Of a stretch of DNA of 64,000 nt, positions 1 to 7,033 are shown piece by piece. This DNA comes from an uncultured Bacteroidales bacterium (GTDB lineage Bacteria; Bacteroidota; Bacteroidia; Bacteroidales; FEN-979), in NCBI GenBank assembly GCA_903916595.1, contig CAIWXI010000030.1, forward strand, positions 1-64,000. Direction: 5' to 3'. The translations under genes were made by a program, and so were the position numbers. The first letter of the stretch is position 1. Each line of letters starts with the position of its first letter. Under the pieces are notes generated by a model. The model made no database searches. It had not been told where the DNA came from and saw only the letters and a list, made by a program, of their open reading frames with translations.

Positions 1-108
1 AAGGCAGGCGACATCGTGGTCTTTGAAGGTAAGGTCACTCTGGATAAGGATTTTGGTGCCGGTTACTTTTACGAAGTTATTCTCGAAGATGCGAAGCTTA
101 CTAAATAA
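1..108 (+). CDS. 3' end of an unidentified gene (partial)
   Basis: The first base is in frame with an open reading frame of 35 codons that ends at TAA. The visible tail is rich in beta-strand-type residues (IVVFEGKVTLDKDFGAGYFY, then VILEDAKL). This could be the end of a small beta-barrel or OB-like domain, but I do not recognise the family and the N-terminal part lies outside the window. A strong hairpin terminator follows about 30 bases later, so this is the last gene of its transcript. Confidence 0.6.
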   Translation, partial: KAGDIVVFEGKVTLDKDFGAGYFYEVILEDAKLTK

Positions 109-138
109 ATCTGTTAGCTAAGCTGATATTCTGACAAT

Positions 139-170
139 AAAAAAGCCCTGGCATGCCAGGGCTTTTTTAT
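139..170. terminator. Bidirectional rho-independent terminator
   Basis: A perfect palindrome AAAAGCCCTGG/CCAGGGCTTTT around GCATGC lies between two convergent genes. It has A-tract on one side and T-tract on the other, so it can end the partial gene on the plus strand and the small secreted-protein gene on the minus strand. Confidence 0.9.
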
Positions 171-187
171 TTCTACAGGTATTAAAA

Positions 188-457
188 TTACTTCTTGTCA
201 GGAGTTGCAGTTGCGGGAGTGGCTGCTTTCGCACCTTTATCGCAACATTTATCCTTATGCATAGTGCATCCGGGTTTGCAACCATCTTTGGCAGCATCTT
301 TCTTTGCACAGGCAGCGGGAGTTTTTGCATCAGCTTTGGGCTGAGTTGTCTGGGTCGTTGCAGGTTTGACAGTCTGTGCCTGATTCTGTGCAATAACCGT
401 GGTTGTAAAGAATGCTGCCATCGCAATCATTCCAACAAATAATGTGATTTTCTTCAT
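188..457 (-). CDS. Small secreted Cys-rich protein, function unknown
   Basis: An 89-residue protein with a clear signal peptide (MKKITLFVGMIAMAAFFTTT, cleavage likely after VIA). A low-complexity linker rich in Ala, Thr, Lys, Gln and Pro follows. Residues about 49-73 hold five cysteines and a histidine (pattern CAKKD..CKPGCTMHKDKCC), which could bind a metal ion or form disulfides in the periplasm. The tail is again Ala/Thr/Pro/Lys. I do not recognise a family; metal binding is inference from residue content. It has its own candidate -7 box at 514-521 and ends at the hairpin at 139-170, so it is probably monocistronic. Confidence 0.75.
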   Translation of the reverse strand: MKKITLFVGMIAMAAFFTTTVIAQNQAQTVKPATTQTTQPKADAKTPAACAKKDAAKDGCKPGCTMHKDKCCDKGAKAATPATATPDKK

Positions 458-513
458 GGTTTTTCTGTTTTATGTTTCAATATTGTTTAAACGTTCGAAT
501 TCTGATTAAAGTG

Positions 514-521
514 CAAAATTA
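514..521 (-). promoter_or_regulatory. Candidate -7 box (TAATTTTG) for the small secreted protein
   Basis: Read on the minus strand this is TAATTTTG, matching the Bacteroidota TAnnTTTG consensus, about 57 bases upstream of the start codon at 457. No convincing -33 TTG is visible at the usual spacing. Confidence 0.5.
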
Positions 522-1613
522 CAATTTTTTTTTGAGGGCGGATGACATCTCCCATAATTTTTTACCATTTTCCGGATTCAAAGCTTTGGAATCTATTTCT
601 TTACGATTCATTAAAAAAAGATAATCGAAGGCTTTCCCTTCCACATCCGGCGAAGCAGAAAAATAAATAACGGGTGCAGAAGCATCTTTGGGCGACCTGA
701 AGAACATTCTGAATACCAGTTTCAGCAATGGCTGAAACACTTTTGGCGATTCCCTGGCAATATTCGAATTGACTGGTCCCGGACATAAAGCAAATACTGA
801 ACATTGGGTGATGCCGTTCTGATTGAGTCTTCCCGAAAGTTCTACGGCGAATGTCGTTAACAATAACTTGTTGTGGCCGTAATGTTCCATCGATTGCTTT
901 ATCCCGTATGGTGTGAACCTGCCGAAATCCTCCCATTTTATAACGGTCGGGTTGCGGTGCGATTCGGAGGAAACGAATATGATCCTGGGGATGGAGGAAC
1001 CTTCATGAGAGTGCGGATTTGAATCCGATGCAGGGTGCAGGGATGCAGGATGAAGGGATGCAGGATGCAGGGATGCAGGATGCAGGGATGCAAGATGCAG
1101 GGATGCAGGATGCAGGTTGCTGAAACTCCCGTTTTCAATAAGTTTTATCACATACAGGAATTTTGAGAAATAATTCACCATAAACATCTCTTCGAAGCCC
1201 TGTGGTGTCTTCCGCGACTTGCTGGGTACCACCCCCGCGTTACAAATCAGAATGTCAATCGGAGCAAACTGCGAACGAAGATCAGAAGCAAGCTTTTCAA
1301 TGCTGTTCACATCGCTGAAATCAACATGCAGCATATGTACATCGTTGTTCCCGCTGATTTTTTTCACTTCTTCTCCTTTTCCAGGAATGCCGCTGCGGCA
1401 TGCCATGATGGTTTTAGCTCCTCTCGAAGCCACCTCAACCGCGATGGCAAAACCAAGTCCCGAGCTGGCACCGTCTACAACCACAGTCTTGCCGTCGAGG
1501 CGGTCCGACTCGCTCAGAACCCCTACCGGCACCTGTTTCTTAAACAGATCCAAAATACCTGTCAATGTAGCCCTGAACGGGTCCTTGTACTTCTCTTGTT
1601 TATTGTCGCCCAT
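519..1613 (-). CDS. Short-chain dehydrogenase/reductase with an in-frame (LHPAS)n insertion
   Basis: A 364-residue SDR-family oxidoreductase. The Rossmann glycine motif VDGASSGLG is at residues 46-54, the NAG motif (LICNAGVV) at about 127-134, the catalytic serine in FVSSES near 214-218, and the YxxxK pair in YGHNK (Tyr245, Lys249). It is expected to use NAD(P)H on an alcohol or carbonyl; the substrate is unknown, and the sequence resembles retinol-dehydrogenase or protochlorophyllide-reductase-like SDRs. Residues about 167-196 are a run of LHPAS repeats encoded by a tandem DNA repeat (1027-1115). This lies in the loop before the strand carrying the catalytic serine, and SDRs normally lack it. 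The start overlaps the end of the upstream sulfotransferase gene by 14 bases, suggesting one operon. Confidence 0.9.
   Translation of the reverse strand: MGDNKQEKYKDPFRATLTGILDLFKKQVPVGVLSESDRLDGKTVVVDGASSGLGFAIAVEVASRGAKTIMACRSGIPGKGEEVKKISGNNDVHMLHVDFSDVNSIEKLASDLRSQFAPIDILICNAGVVPSKSRKTPQGFEEMFMVNYFSKFLYVIKLIENGSFSNLHPASLHLASLHPASLHPASLHPASLHPASDSNPHSHEGSSIPRIIFVSSESHRNPTVIKWEDFGRFTPYGIKQSMEHYGHNKLLLTTFAVELSGRLNQNGITQCSVFALCPGPVNSNIARESPKVFQPLLKLVFRMFFRSPKDASAPVIYFSASPDVEGKAFDYLFLMNRKEIDSKALNPENGKKLWEMSSALKKKL
1027..1115. repeat. GATGCAG tandem array (7/8-bp units) inside an SDR gene
   Basis: About 12 imperfect units alternate GATGCAG and GGATGCAG, giving a 15-bp period. On the minus strand this reads as the pentapeptide LHPAS, so the gene stays in frame. 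The same heptamer family recurs at 5031-5133 and 40975-41023. Confidence 0.95.
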
Positions 1614-2853
1614 AATGATCCTTTATAAAGTTCTGATAATGTGATGTGTGAAGATCGATGTCGGATTCAGTTAGCCCGAAATCACCCAGAGAATATTGAT
1701 GAACGCCATGCTTGCGGTGGGGATGTTCCAGCTCATGCTGTTTAAACCGCTCAACCAGCCGGGGAGTCAGCCCTCCATCCATCGAATAAATCCTTCCGAG
1801 CTCCTTATTAGAATCACTGATGAGATCCTTATAATAAATGTCCATGAACTTGTCGCTGTTATTCCCTTCAAGCCTGTAATCCAGCGCCTGCTGAAGCATA
1901 TAACCTGTCTTCCTCACCCAGTGTGCCGCAATTTTCCGCTCATCCACATCATCGCTGAACATCATATAATTGTAAGTGAGCATGCTCAGGTAAGAAGGTA
2001 CTGATTCGTAAATGTTCCTGTGAGGCCATATGAAGTTAACGTCGTTGAAACACTTTTCTATGAGATGCGGAAACTCGAGATGGTGAGGGGTTTTCAGAAC
2101 CCAGCGTTTGGCCGGTTTCACCCATTGTAAAAATTTCAGGAGCTTCACCGCATATTCATACGCCGGTGTCTGGTCGGTTTGTTCCAGCCATGAAGCATAG
2201 GAAGGCACATTCATCATCGCCTCGGTGGTGGTACTGAGGAAACTTACATCGAGCATCAGGATATCTTCCTCGGGTTGCATAGCATCGATAGGATGAATGG
2301 CGAAGAATCCCGGCGACATCAGCTCTACGGCCTTGACCGACATACGTGCGACCTTGATACGTTTTGGATCTTGATGAAGCTCTGAAGGGCTGAAATTCAG
2401 CTTCAATGGCATGGGATTGATCACCTCCCAGCTTGGGATCACCCGGTGATTGGGATCTACGGCAAGCAGGCGCTGCAGTTTGGTCGTACCAGTGCGCTGC
2501 AAACCTACAATAATCCAGGCGGGATACAATTCCTGCTCCAGGATCTCAGGATGTTTCTTGAAAAAATACTCCGCCCTCAGCCTTATGGCAATCAGACTCG
2601 TAAGCCTTTCGCGGGTAATGAAACGCCCAATGGGATTCAGGTTTGCTTCTTCATTGATCGAAGCAAGCATGCGATCGACCGGTTCATCCCAGAAGTCTTT
2701 ACCAAGATCGTTCAGACCTGTGAGTTTTTTCGCCCGGCCTATCAGCCCATCCTTATTAAGTTTTATTTTCGAACCCAGCAGATAAGTGTTCTTCCAGATC
2801 GAATTTATACCTCTGAATAAAAGCGGGCGTTTTGAGAAAGTTTTATCATTCAT
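1600..2853 (-). CDS. Sulfotransferase family protein
   Basis: A 417-residue protein. The motif WIIVGLQRTGTTKLQRLLA near residues 110-130 is the 5'-phosphosulfate-binding loop of PAPS-dependent sulfotransferases (Sulfotransfer_3 type). A later segment, VNFIWPHRNIYESVPSYLSM, matches the 3'-phosphate-binding region (R...S). It would transfer sulfate from PAPS to a hydroxyl group of a lipid or other small molecule; the acceptor is unknown. I chose the ATG at 2853 (MNDKTFSKR) over the more upstream TTG at 2910. Its stop overlaps the start of the SDR gene by 14 bases, so the two are likely translated together. Confidence 0.85.
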   Translation of the reverse strand: MNDKTFSKRPLLFRGINSIWKNTYLLGSKIKLNKDGLIGRAKKLTGLNDLGKDFWDEPVDRMLASINEEANLNPIGRFITRERLTSLIAIRLRAEYFFKKHPEILEQELYPAWIIVGLQRTGTTKLQRLLAVDPNHRVIPSWEVINPMPLKLNFSPSELHQDPKRIKVARMSVKAVELMSPGFFAIHPIDAMQPEEDILMLDVSFLSTTTEAMMNVPSYASWLEQTDQTPAYEYAVKLLKFLQWVKPAKRWVLKTPHHLEFPHLIEKCFNDVNFIWPHRNIYESVPSYLSMLTYNYMMFSDDVDERKIAAHWVRKTGYMLQQALDYRLEGNNSDKFMDIYYKDLISDSNKELGRIYSMDGGLTPRLVERFKQHELEHPHRKHGVHQYSLGDFGLTESDIDLHTSHYQNFIKDHYGRQ

Positions 2854-3002
2854 TAAACAGGTCTTGAAAAAAGTTCGCAAGTTATAGAAAATCCTGACGC
2901 CAGCAATCAAAGAAACAGGAATGGTAAGAATGGGCTCATAAAACCCTTGACCAGATCTCGAAAAAAGTTACACTCCGGTTCCCTCAGTGGTGTTTATTGT
3001 TG

Positions 3003-3010
3003 TAACTTTG
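3003..3010 (+). promoter_or_regulatory. Candidate -7 box (TAACTTTG) for the toxin-antitoxin pair
   Basis: TAACTTTG matches TAnnTTTG. Transcription would begin near 3016. That rules out an apparent GTG start at 2987 and favours the in-frame GTG at 3029 for the antitoxin. Confidence 0.55.
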
Positions 3011-3028
3011 TACAATACGGCAATTAGA

Positions 3029-3253
3029 GTGACCTATACAGTACATATTCATGATAAGGGCAAAAAAGCAAAAAGCATTATTAACATGCTTAAAACCCTT
3101 GAAGAAGATTATGATTTCATCGAAATCGTTGAAGAACCTGATGACATTTATCCTCAGACTGAACAGCTACTTAAACAGCGATATCATGAATTTCTGGAAA
3201 ACCCAGGCGGGAAAGACTGGAATGACCTTAAAAAAGAATTAAAAAAATTGTGA
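3029..3253 (+). CDS. Putative antitoxin of a ParE/RelE-type module
   Basis: A small acidic and lysine-rich protein of about 74 residues from the GTG at 3029 (MTYTVHIHDKGKKAKSIINM). It has a helical tail, QLLKQRYHEFLENPGGKDW, followed by DLKKELKKL. I do not recognise a DNA-binding domain with certainty. The antitoxin call rests on size, composition and the 4-base overlap (GTGA) with a following ParE/RelE-like toxin reading frame, an arrangement typical of toxin-antitoxin operons. The start at 3029 is chosen because a -7 box at 3003-3010 lies inside the longer frame. The downstream toxin frame is broken, so the antitoxin may be an orphan. Confidence 0.6.
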   Translation: MTYTVHIHDKGKKAKSIINMLKTLEEDYDFIEIVEEPDDIYPQTEQLLKQRYHEFLENPGGKDWNDLKKELKKL

Positions 3254-3555
3254 CGGCCGGTAAACTCATTTTCACATCCTGAGCTGAGGCGAATATCAAA
3301 GAATCATTTATTTGGTATGAGACGCAACTGCCCGGAGCAGGTGATAAATTCGTTGATGAAGTTAATTCTGTTGCAGTAAGAATTTTGAAACATCCTGGCC
3401 ATTTTCCTGAGGTCCTGCAAAATATTCATAAAGCAAATCTTAAAGAATTTCCCTTTTCTGTTTTCTTTGTTATTTTCACTAGTGATATTTATGTAATTGC
3501 CATATTCCATAATAGCAGAAACCCTCAAATCTGGAAAAACCGGACATTAAAGTAA
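3250..3555 (+). pseudogene. ParE/RelE-type toxin gene with an early in-frame TGA
   Basis: Starting at a GTG that overlaps the antitoxin stop, the frame reads VTAGKLIFTS, then TGA at 3280-3282. It continues in the same frame as AEANIKESFIWYETQLPGAG and ends with IFHNSRNPQIWKNRTLK. The second part is a clear ParE/RelE-superfamily toxin: the amphipathic first helix with WYE, the strand LKEFPFSVFFVIF, and the characteristic C-terminal H-x-S-R-x-P-x-x-W-x-x-R. Only the codon at 3280 breaks the frame, at the position where the family usually has Glu or Pro. No in-frame ATG or GTG follows early enough to rescue the domain. It is most likely an inactivated toxin, or a sequencing error. In an active form it would be a ribosome-dependent RNase or a gyrase poison. 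Confidence 0.75.
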
Positions 3556-3570
3556 TTTTATCGCTTACTT

Positions 3571-4752
3571 TTACTGCGGATGGCGGAGTGAAATCACTTT
3601 GCATGATGGTTCCAGCGCCTGCGCACCGGAATTCAGACGATACCACCTCCAGAGCATAGTGCCTTCGGAATGCCCGCAGGTGTTGATCCAGTTGGGTAGT
3701 CCTGGATCGGAATGGGCCACGATGACCTTTACCGAGCCGTCAGCTTCGTACACCGCCGACGCCTTGTTTACACAGATCGTGAAATACCTGTAATCGAGTG
3801 ACTCCATCCAGTAATTGTTCAGCTGGAAATTCCAGGAGTCACAGTCGGGGGGCTTCACCTCAATAAGCAGAGCCTCTTCGGCAGCAAGTTTCCAGTAACT
3901 GTGGTAATAAATGATAGATGCATCGCCTCCTGCGTCATTTGATTTCTTCTGATCGAAGAGGGGAAGTTTATTGGTGTGCTGCTGAAAGCCTTTAGCCCAT
4001 CGTGAAAACAGCATGGCCGCACCGCCAACGAACATGGACGCGGTGTTCAGTCCCTGGTCAACCATGGCCGGAGTGATATTTCCCGGTGCTTTCCGGCCGT
4101 CAAGATTCTCGATTGTTAATTCGGCAGGGGTCTCGGTAAAGCGGTTGTTAAAGGTCTGCCTCACCATCAGCATACTGCTTGTTTCTTCTATTTTGAGCCA
4201 GTTTTTTCCCTTCTTTTCTTTGCTTAGGATGACTTCAAAACTTCCATCCGCCTCATATAGTATTTCATTATGTTCAAGGACTGCGCAGGGGGCCATGCCG
4301 CCGGTAGTCCCGTAATTGCCGTTCTGAGTGAACAGCCCGAAATAATGGACTGTATTCCTTTTTCCTGTGAGCCTGTATTCATACTCCCCGCTGATCTGGG
4401 CATTGAAATAATAATTGTCGGGATTGTCGGCTCCAAGTTTGATTGTTTCATGAGCCGTACGTCTGAGAACAGGAAAAGAAGGATCGTTGAATTCAATAAA
4501 GGCTTCAAGTCCGCCCCGGGTTAGCCTGCTGAGATATCGTATGCCTTCGGCCTGGCTAAAACCATCCTTTGGGGTTCCGGGCATTTTCAGAGCAGCACCC
4601 GCGGCTTTCAGGTTATCGCAGAATTCATCCCATGCCTTACCCGAAACGATGCGTTCGACGTGGATGTCATCCGCAGTCTTGCCTTTAATCTTTAACATAA
4701 ACAACTGCCAGGCCTTCATGGTCCTGAGAAAGAAAAAAAGCAGTTTAGACAT
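3571..4752 (-). CDS. DUF1214 domain protein
   Basis: About 393 residues. The C-terminal half (WNFQLNNYWMESLDYRYF, CVNKASAVYEADGSVKV, HSDPGLPNWINTCGHSEG, MLWRWYRL) is a typical DUF1214 domain. This family is often found with sulfotransferases, SDRs and steroid or hydrocarbon genes in other bacteria, but its biochemical role is not established. The apparent longer start at 4785 is disfavoured because a -7 box (4783-4790) overlaps it. The ATG at 4752 (MSKLLFFFLRTMKAW) or 4719 is more plausible. The gene is divergent from the second SDR gene, with a very short gap. No signal peptide is convincing. Confidence 0.75.
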   Translation of the reverse strand: MSKLLFFFLRTMKAWQLFMLKIKGKTADDIHVERIVSGKAWDEFCDNLKAAGAALKMPGTPKDGFSQAEGIRYLSRLTRGGLEAFIEFNDPSFPVLRRTAHETIKLGADNPDNYYFNAQISGEYEYRLTGKRNTVHYFGLFTQNGNYGTTGGMAPCAVLEHNEILYEADGSFEVILSKEKKGKNWLKIEETSSMLMVRQTFNNRFTETPAELTIENLDGRKAPGNITPAMVDQGLNTASMFVGGAAMLFSRWAKGFQQHTNKLPLFDQKKSNDAGGDASIIYYHSYWKLAAEEALLIEVKPPDCDSWNFQLNNYWMESLDYRYFTICVNKASAVYEADGSVKVIVAHSDPGLPNWINTCGHSEGTMLWRWYRLNSGAQALEPSCKVISLRHPQ

Positions 4753-4782
4753 TCGCCGGAAATTAAGTATTATTGCAGGCCG

Positions 4783-4790
4783 CAAATTTA
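4783..4790 (-). promoter_or_regulatory. Candidate -7 box (TAAATTTG) for the DUF1214 gene
   Basis: On the minus strand this reads TAAATTTG, a full TAnnTTTG match. It overlaps the longest possible start of the DUF1214 frame, which supports a later start codon. The plus strand carries a one-mismatch TATTATTG at 4769-4776, which could serve the divergent SDR gene. Confidence 0.5.
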
Positions 4791-4799
4791 TAAAATATC

Positions 4800-5669
4800 A
4801 TGGAACAAGCGCAATGGGCTCTGATCGCAGGATCGGCAGGGGGTTTAGGAGAGGCGTTTACTCTGCTGCTTGCCGAACAAGGGTTTAACCTGATTCTGGC
4901 AGATCGTGACGAAGAAGCGTTGGGGAAGATCGTGACGAAGATCGTGACGAAATACGATATTAAAGTCGTGAGTTTGTGTGTTGACCTGGCGGATGAGAAT
5001 GCGTGGAGGGTATGCATGGATGCGGTAAGGGATGCGGGATGCGGGATGCAGGATGCGGGGTGCGGGATGCAGGATGCGGGATGCGGGATGCAGGATGCGG
5101 GATGCGGGATGCAGGATGCGGGATGCGGGATGCTGGTTTATTGTGCAGCCATGTCGGAGGTGAAGCCTTTTCTTGATCACTCGCCCGAAAACCTCAACCG
5201 CTTTATTGATGTGAACAACCGCACGGCCATGCTTCTTGTTCATGCGTTTGCCGGGTATCTAAGGGATCAGAAGAAACCGGGGAAAATACTCCTGATGTCG
5301 TCCCTGGCCGGACTGATGTCGCCCGTTTACGTTACTCCCTATGCAGCCAGCAAAGCTTTCCTGATAAGCCTGTCCAGGTCTTTATTCTACGAGCTGAAGC
5401 CTCTTCAGATCGGCATCAGTGTTTGCTGCGCGGGTATCATCAACACACCGAAATTCCTGGAAAGCAAGGCGCATGGCGACATACCGATGGCTGACCCGTT
5501 AAAAGTTGCCGCCTATGCAATAAAAATGTGCGGAAAAAAGGCGGTCTGTATCCATGGATTTACAAACCGCCTGAGTTATTTTTTTATTTCAGGAATTCTG
5601 CCTTCCGCCCTTGCTTCGTATTTCGTGAACAGGGCCATGCGCAAAATGTACCCTACTTTCTCTCGCTGA
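4800..5669 (+). CDS. Short-chain dehydrogenase/reductase with an in-frame heptapeptide repeat insertion
   Basis: A 289-residue SDR. The nucleotide-binding motif is AGSAGGLG at residues 10-17, the serine motif LLMSSLAG near 161-168, and the catalytic PYAASK places Tyr181 and Lys185. The C-terminal half ([20 protein letters not shown]) is standard. Residues about 78-111 are a heptapeptide repeat DAGCGMQ encoded by a GATGCRG array. It sits just before the strand that normally carries NNAG, here modified to LVYCAA. A second small duplication, IVTKIVTK near residue 45, comes from a doubled 12-base segment. Substrate unknown. The 3' end overlaps the convergent citrate synthase gene by 17 bases. Confidence 0.88.
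   Translation: MEQAQWALIAGSAGGLGEAFTLLLAEQGFNLILADRDEEALGKIVTKIVTKYDIKVVSLCVDLADENAWRVCMDAVRDAGCGMQDAGCGMQDAGCGMQDAGCGMQDAGCGMLVYCAAMSEVKPFLDHSPENLNRFIDVNNRTAMLLVHAFAGYLRDQKKPGKILLMSSLAGLMSPVYVTPYAASKAFLISLSRSLFYELKPLQIGISVCCAGIINTPKFLESKAHGDIPMADPLKVAAYAIKMCGKKAVCIHGFTNRLSYFFISGILPSALASYFVNRAMRKMYPTFSR
5031..5133. repeat. GATGCRG heptamer array inside an SDR gene
   Basis: Fourteen 7-bp units (GATGCGG, with every third one GATGCAG) plus a partial unit give a 21-bp higher-order period that reads as DAGCGMQ on the plus strand. One unit has GGTGCGG. It is the same heptamer family as at 1027-1115 and 40975-41023, but read on the opposite strand relative to the gene. Confidence 0.97.
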
Positions 5670-7002
5670 CCGGGATATATTTATGGTCGGGCTCAACCGC
5701 CTTGTATGCCGGACGGATGATCCTGCGTCCGCTGATCAGTTCCTCGAGACGGTGTGAACACCAGCCTGAGATACGTGAAATAGCGAAGAGAGGAGTAAAT
5801 AATTCCTTGGGTATCTTTAGACATTCATACACAAAGCCGCTGTAAAAGTCAACGTTCGGAGAGATCAGTTTTTCCTTGGTCCCTTTGAATTCATAATAGA
5901 TCTCTGGTCCTATACGTTCAATAGCCTCGTACAGAGCCATTTCCTTTTCACGTCCTTTTTCTTTGGAAAGCAGCCTGGCTTTTTCTTTCAGAAGGATGGC
6001 CCTTGGATCGGAAACAGTATACACTGCATGCCCGAAACCGTAAATCTTTCCGCTTTTGTCATAAGCTTCTTTCTTCAGTATCTTACGCAGATATTCGGTC
6101 ACTTCGTCATCATTGCCCCAATTTTTGATATTGGTCTTGATGTTGTCCATCATATCGATCACCTCAATATTTGCCCCGCCATGGAGTGGTCCTTTAAGGG
6201 AACCTATAGCTGCGACGATAGCCGAATACGTATCGGTGCCGCTGGAACTTACAACCCGGGTTGTAAAAGTGGAGTTGTTTCCGCCTCCGTGCTCGGCATG
6301 AAGCATAAGGCAAAGATCAAGAAGTTCGGCTTCGAGAGGCGTATAATCATGCCCCTTTAGCATATACAGAAAATTTTCGGCTGTACCTAGTTTCTTATCC
6401 GGATAACGCACCGTAAGTGTATCATAATAAATAAGATGGCGCATGGCATGGTAGGAATACACTGCAATGGTCGGAAACTTTGCAATAAGGCTGATCGACT
6501 GCCGTATAATATTTTGAATGCTCGTGTCGTCTGCCTCTTCATCGAGGGTATACAAGGCAAGGATCGACCTGGCAAGCATATTCATAATGTCCTTTCCTTT
6601 CATGGTCAGGATCATATCCCTGTTAAAATTCTCAGGCAGAGCCCTTTGTTCAGCAAGACCTTCTGAAAACACTTTCAGTTCTTCTTCTTTGGGGAGACGC
6701 CCAAACAAAAGAAGAAACACGGTTTCGTCAAAACCGGCGCGTTTCCCGGCCTGGTTGCCGCGAACCAGATCGCTGATCTCAATCCCCCGGTATATCAGTT
6801 TGCCGTCAATAGCTTCAAGCTTACCATCGATTTTTTCGTACCCAACTACGCTTCCGACCCTTGTAAGTCCTACAAGTACACCCGTATGATCTGCATTCCG
6901 CAAACCTCTTTTTACATCAAACTGCTTGAAAAGCTGCTCGTCAATAGTGCATGAACTTTCCGTTTCAGGGGCATGTTCAGCAATAAATTTCTTCATGTCC
7001 AT
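5653..7002 (-). CDS. gltA: Citrate synthase
   Basis: A 449-residue citrate synthase that condenses oxaloacetate and acetyl-CoA into citrate. Conserved segments are LHAEHGGGNNSTFTTRVV (catalytic His, residues about 232-249), GSLKGPLHGGAN, KIYGFGHAVYTVSDPRA (second active-site His, about 321-337) and NVDFYSGFVYE (catalytic Asp near 383). The N-terminal region IDGKLIYRGIEISDL is the usual citrate synthase lead-in. The gene starts 31 bases after the aconitase stop, so both are likely one transcript. It converges on and overlaps the SDR gene by 17 bases. Confidence 0.97.
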   Translation of the reverse strand: MDMKKFIAEHAPETESSCTIDEQLFKQFDVKRGLRNADHTGVLVGLTRVGSVVGYEKIDGKLEAIDGKLIYRGIEISDLVRGNQAGKRAGFDETVFLLLFGRLPKEEELKVFSEGLAEQRALPENFNRDMILTMKGKDIMNMLARSILALYTLDEEADDTSIQNIIRQSISLIAKFPTIAVYSYHAMRHLIYYDTLTVRYPDKKLGTAENFLYMLKGHDYTPLEAELLDLCLMLHAEHGGGNNSTFTTRVVSSSGTDTYSAIVAAIGSLKGPLHGGANIEVIDMMDNIKTNIKNWGNDDEVTEYLRKILKKEAYDKSGKIYGFGHAVYTVSDPRAILLKEKARLLSKEKGREKEMALYEAIERIGPEIYYEFKGTKEKLISPNVDFYSGFVYECLKIPKELFTPLFAISRISGWCSHRLEELISGRRIIRPAYKAVEPDHKYIPVSERK

Positions 7003-7033
7003 ATCTGTCCTTTTAGTGATTGTACAAATGTAA

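Noticed and set aside
3280-3282. Selenocysteine reading of the TGA in the toxin
   Set aside because: No family member is known to need selenocysteine there and no SECIS-like hairpin follows; a nonsense mutation is simpler.
4845-5243. Antisense frame with HPASRIL repeats across the plus-strand SDR
   Set aside because: The SDR motifs are on the plus strand; this is the reverse reading of the GATGCRG array.
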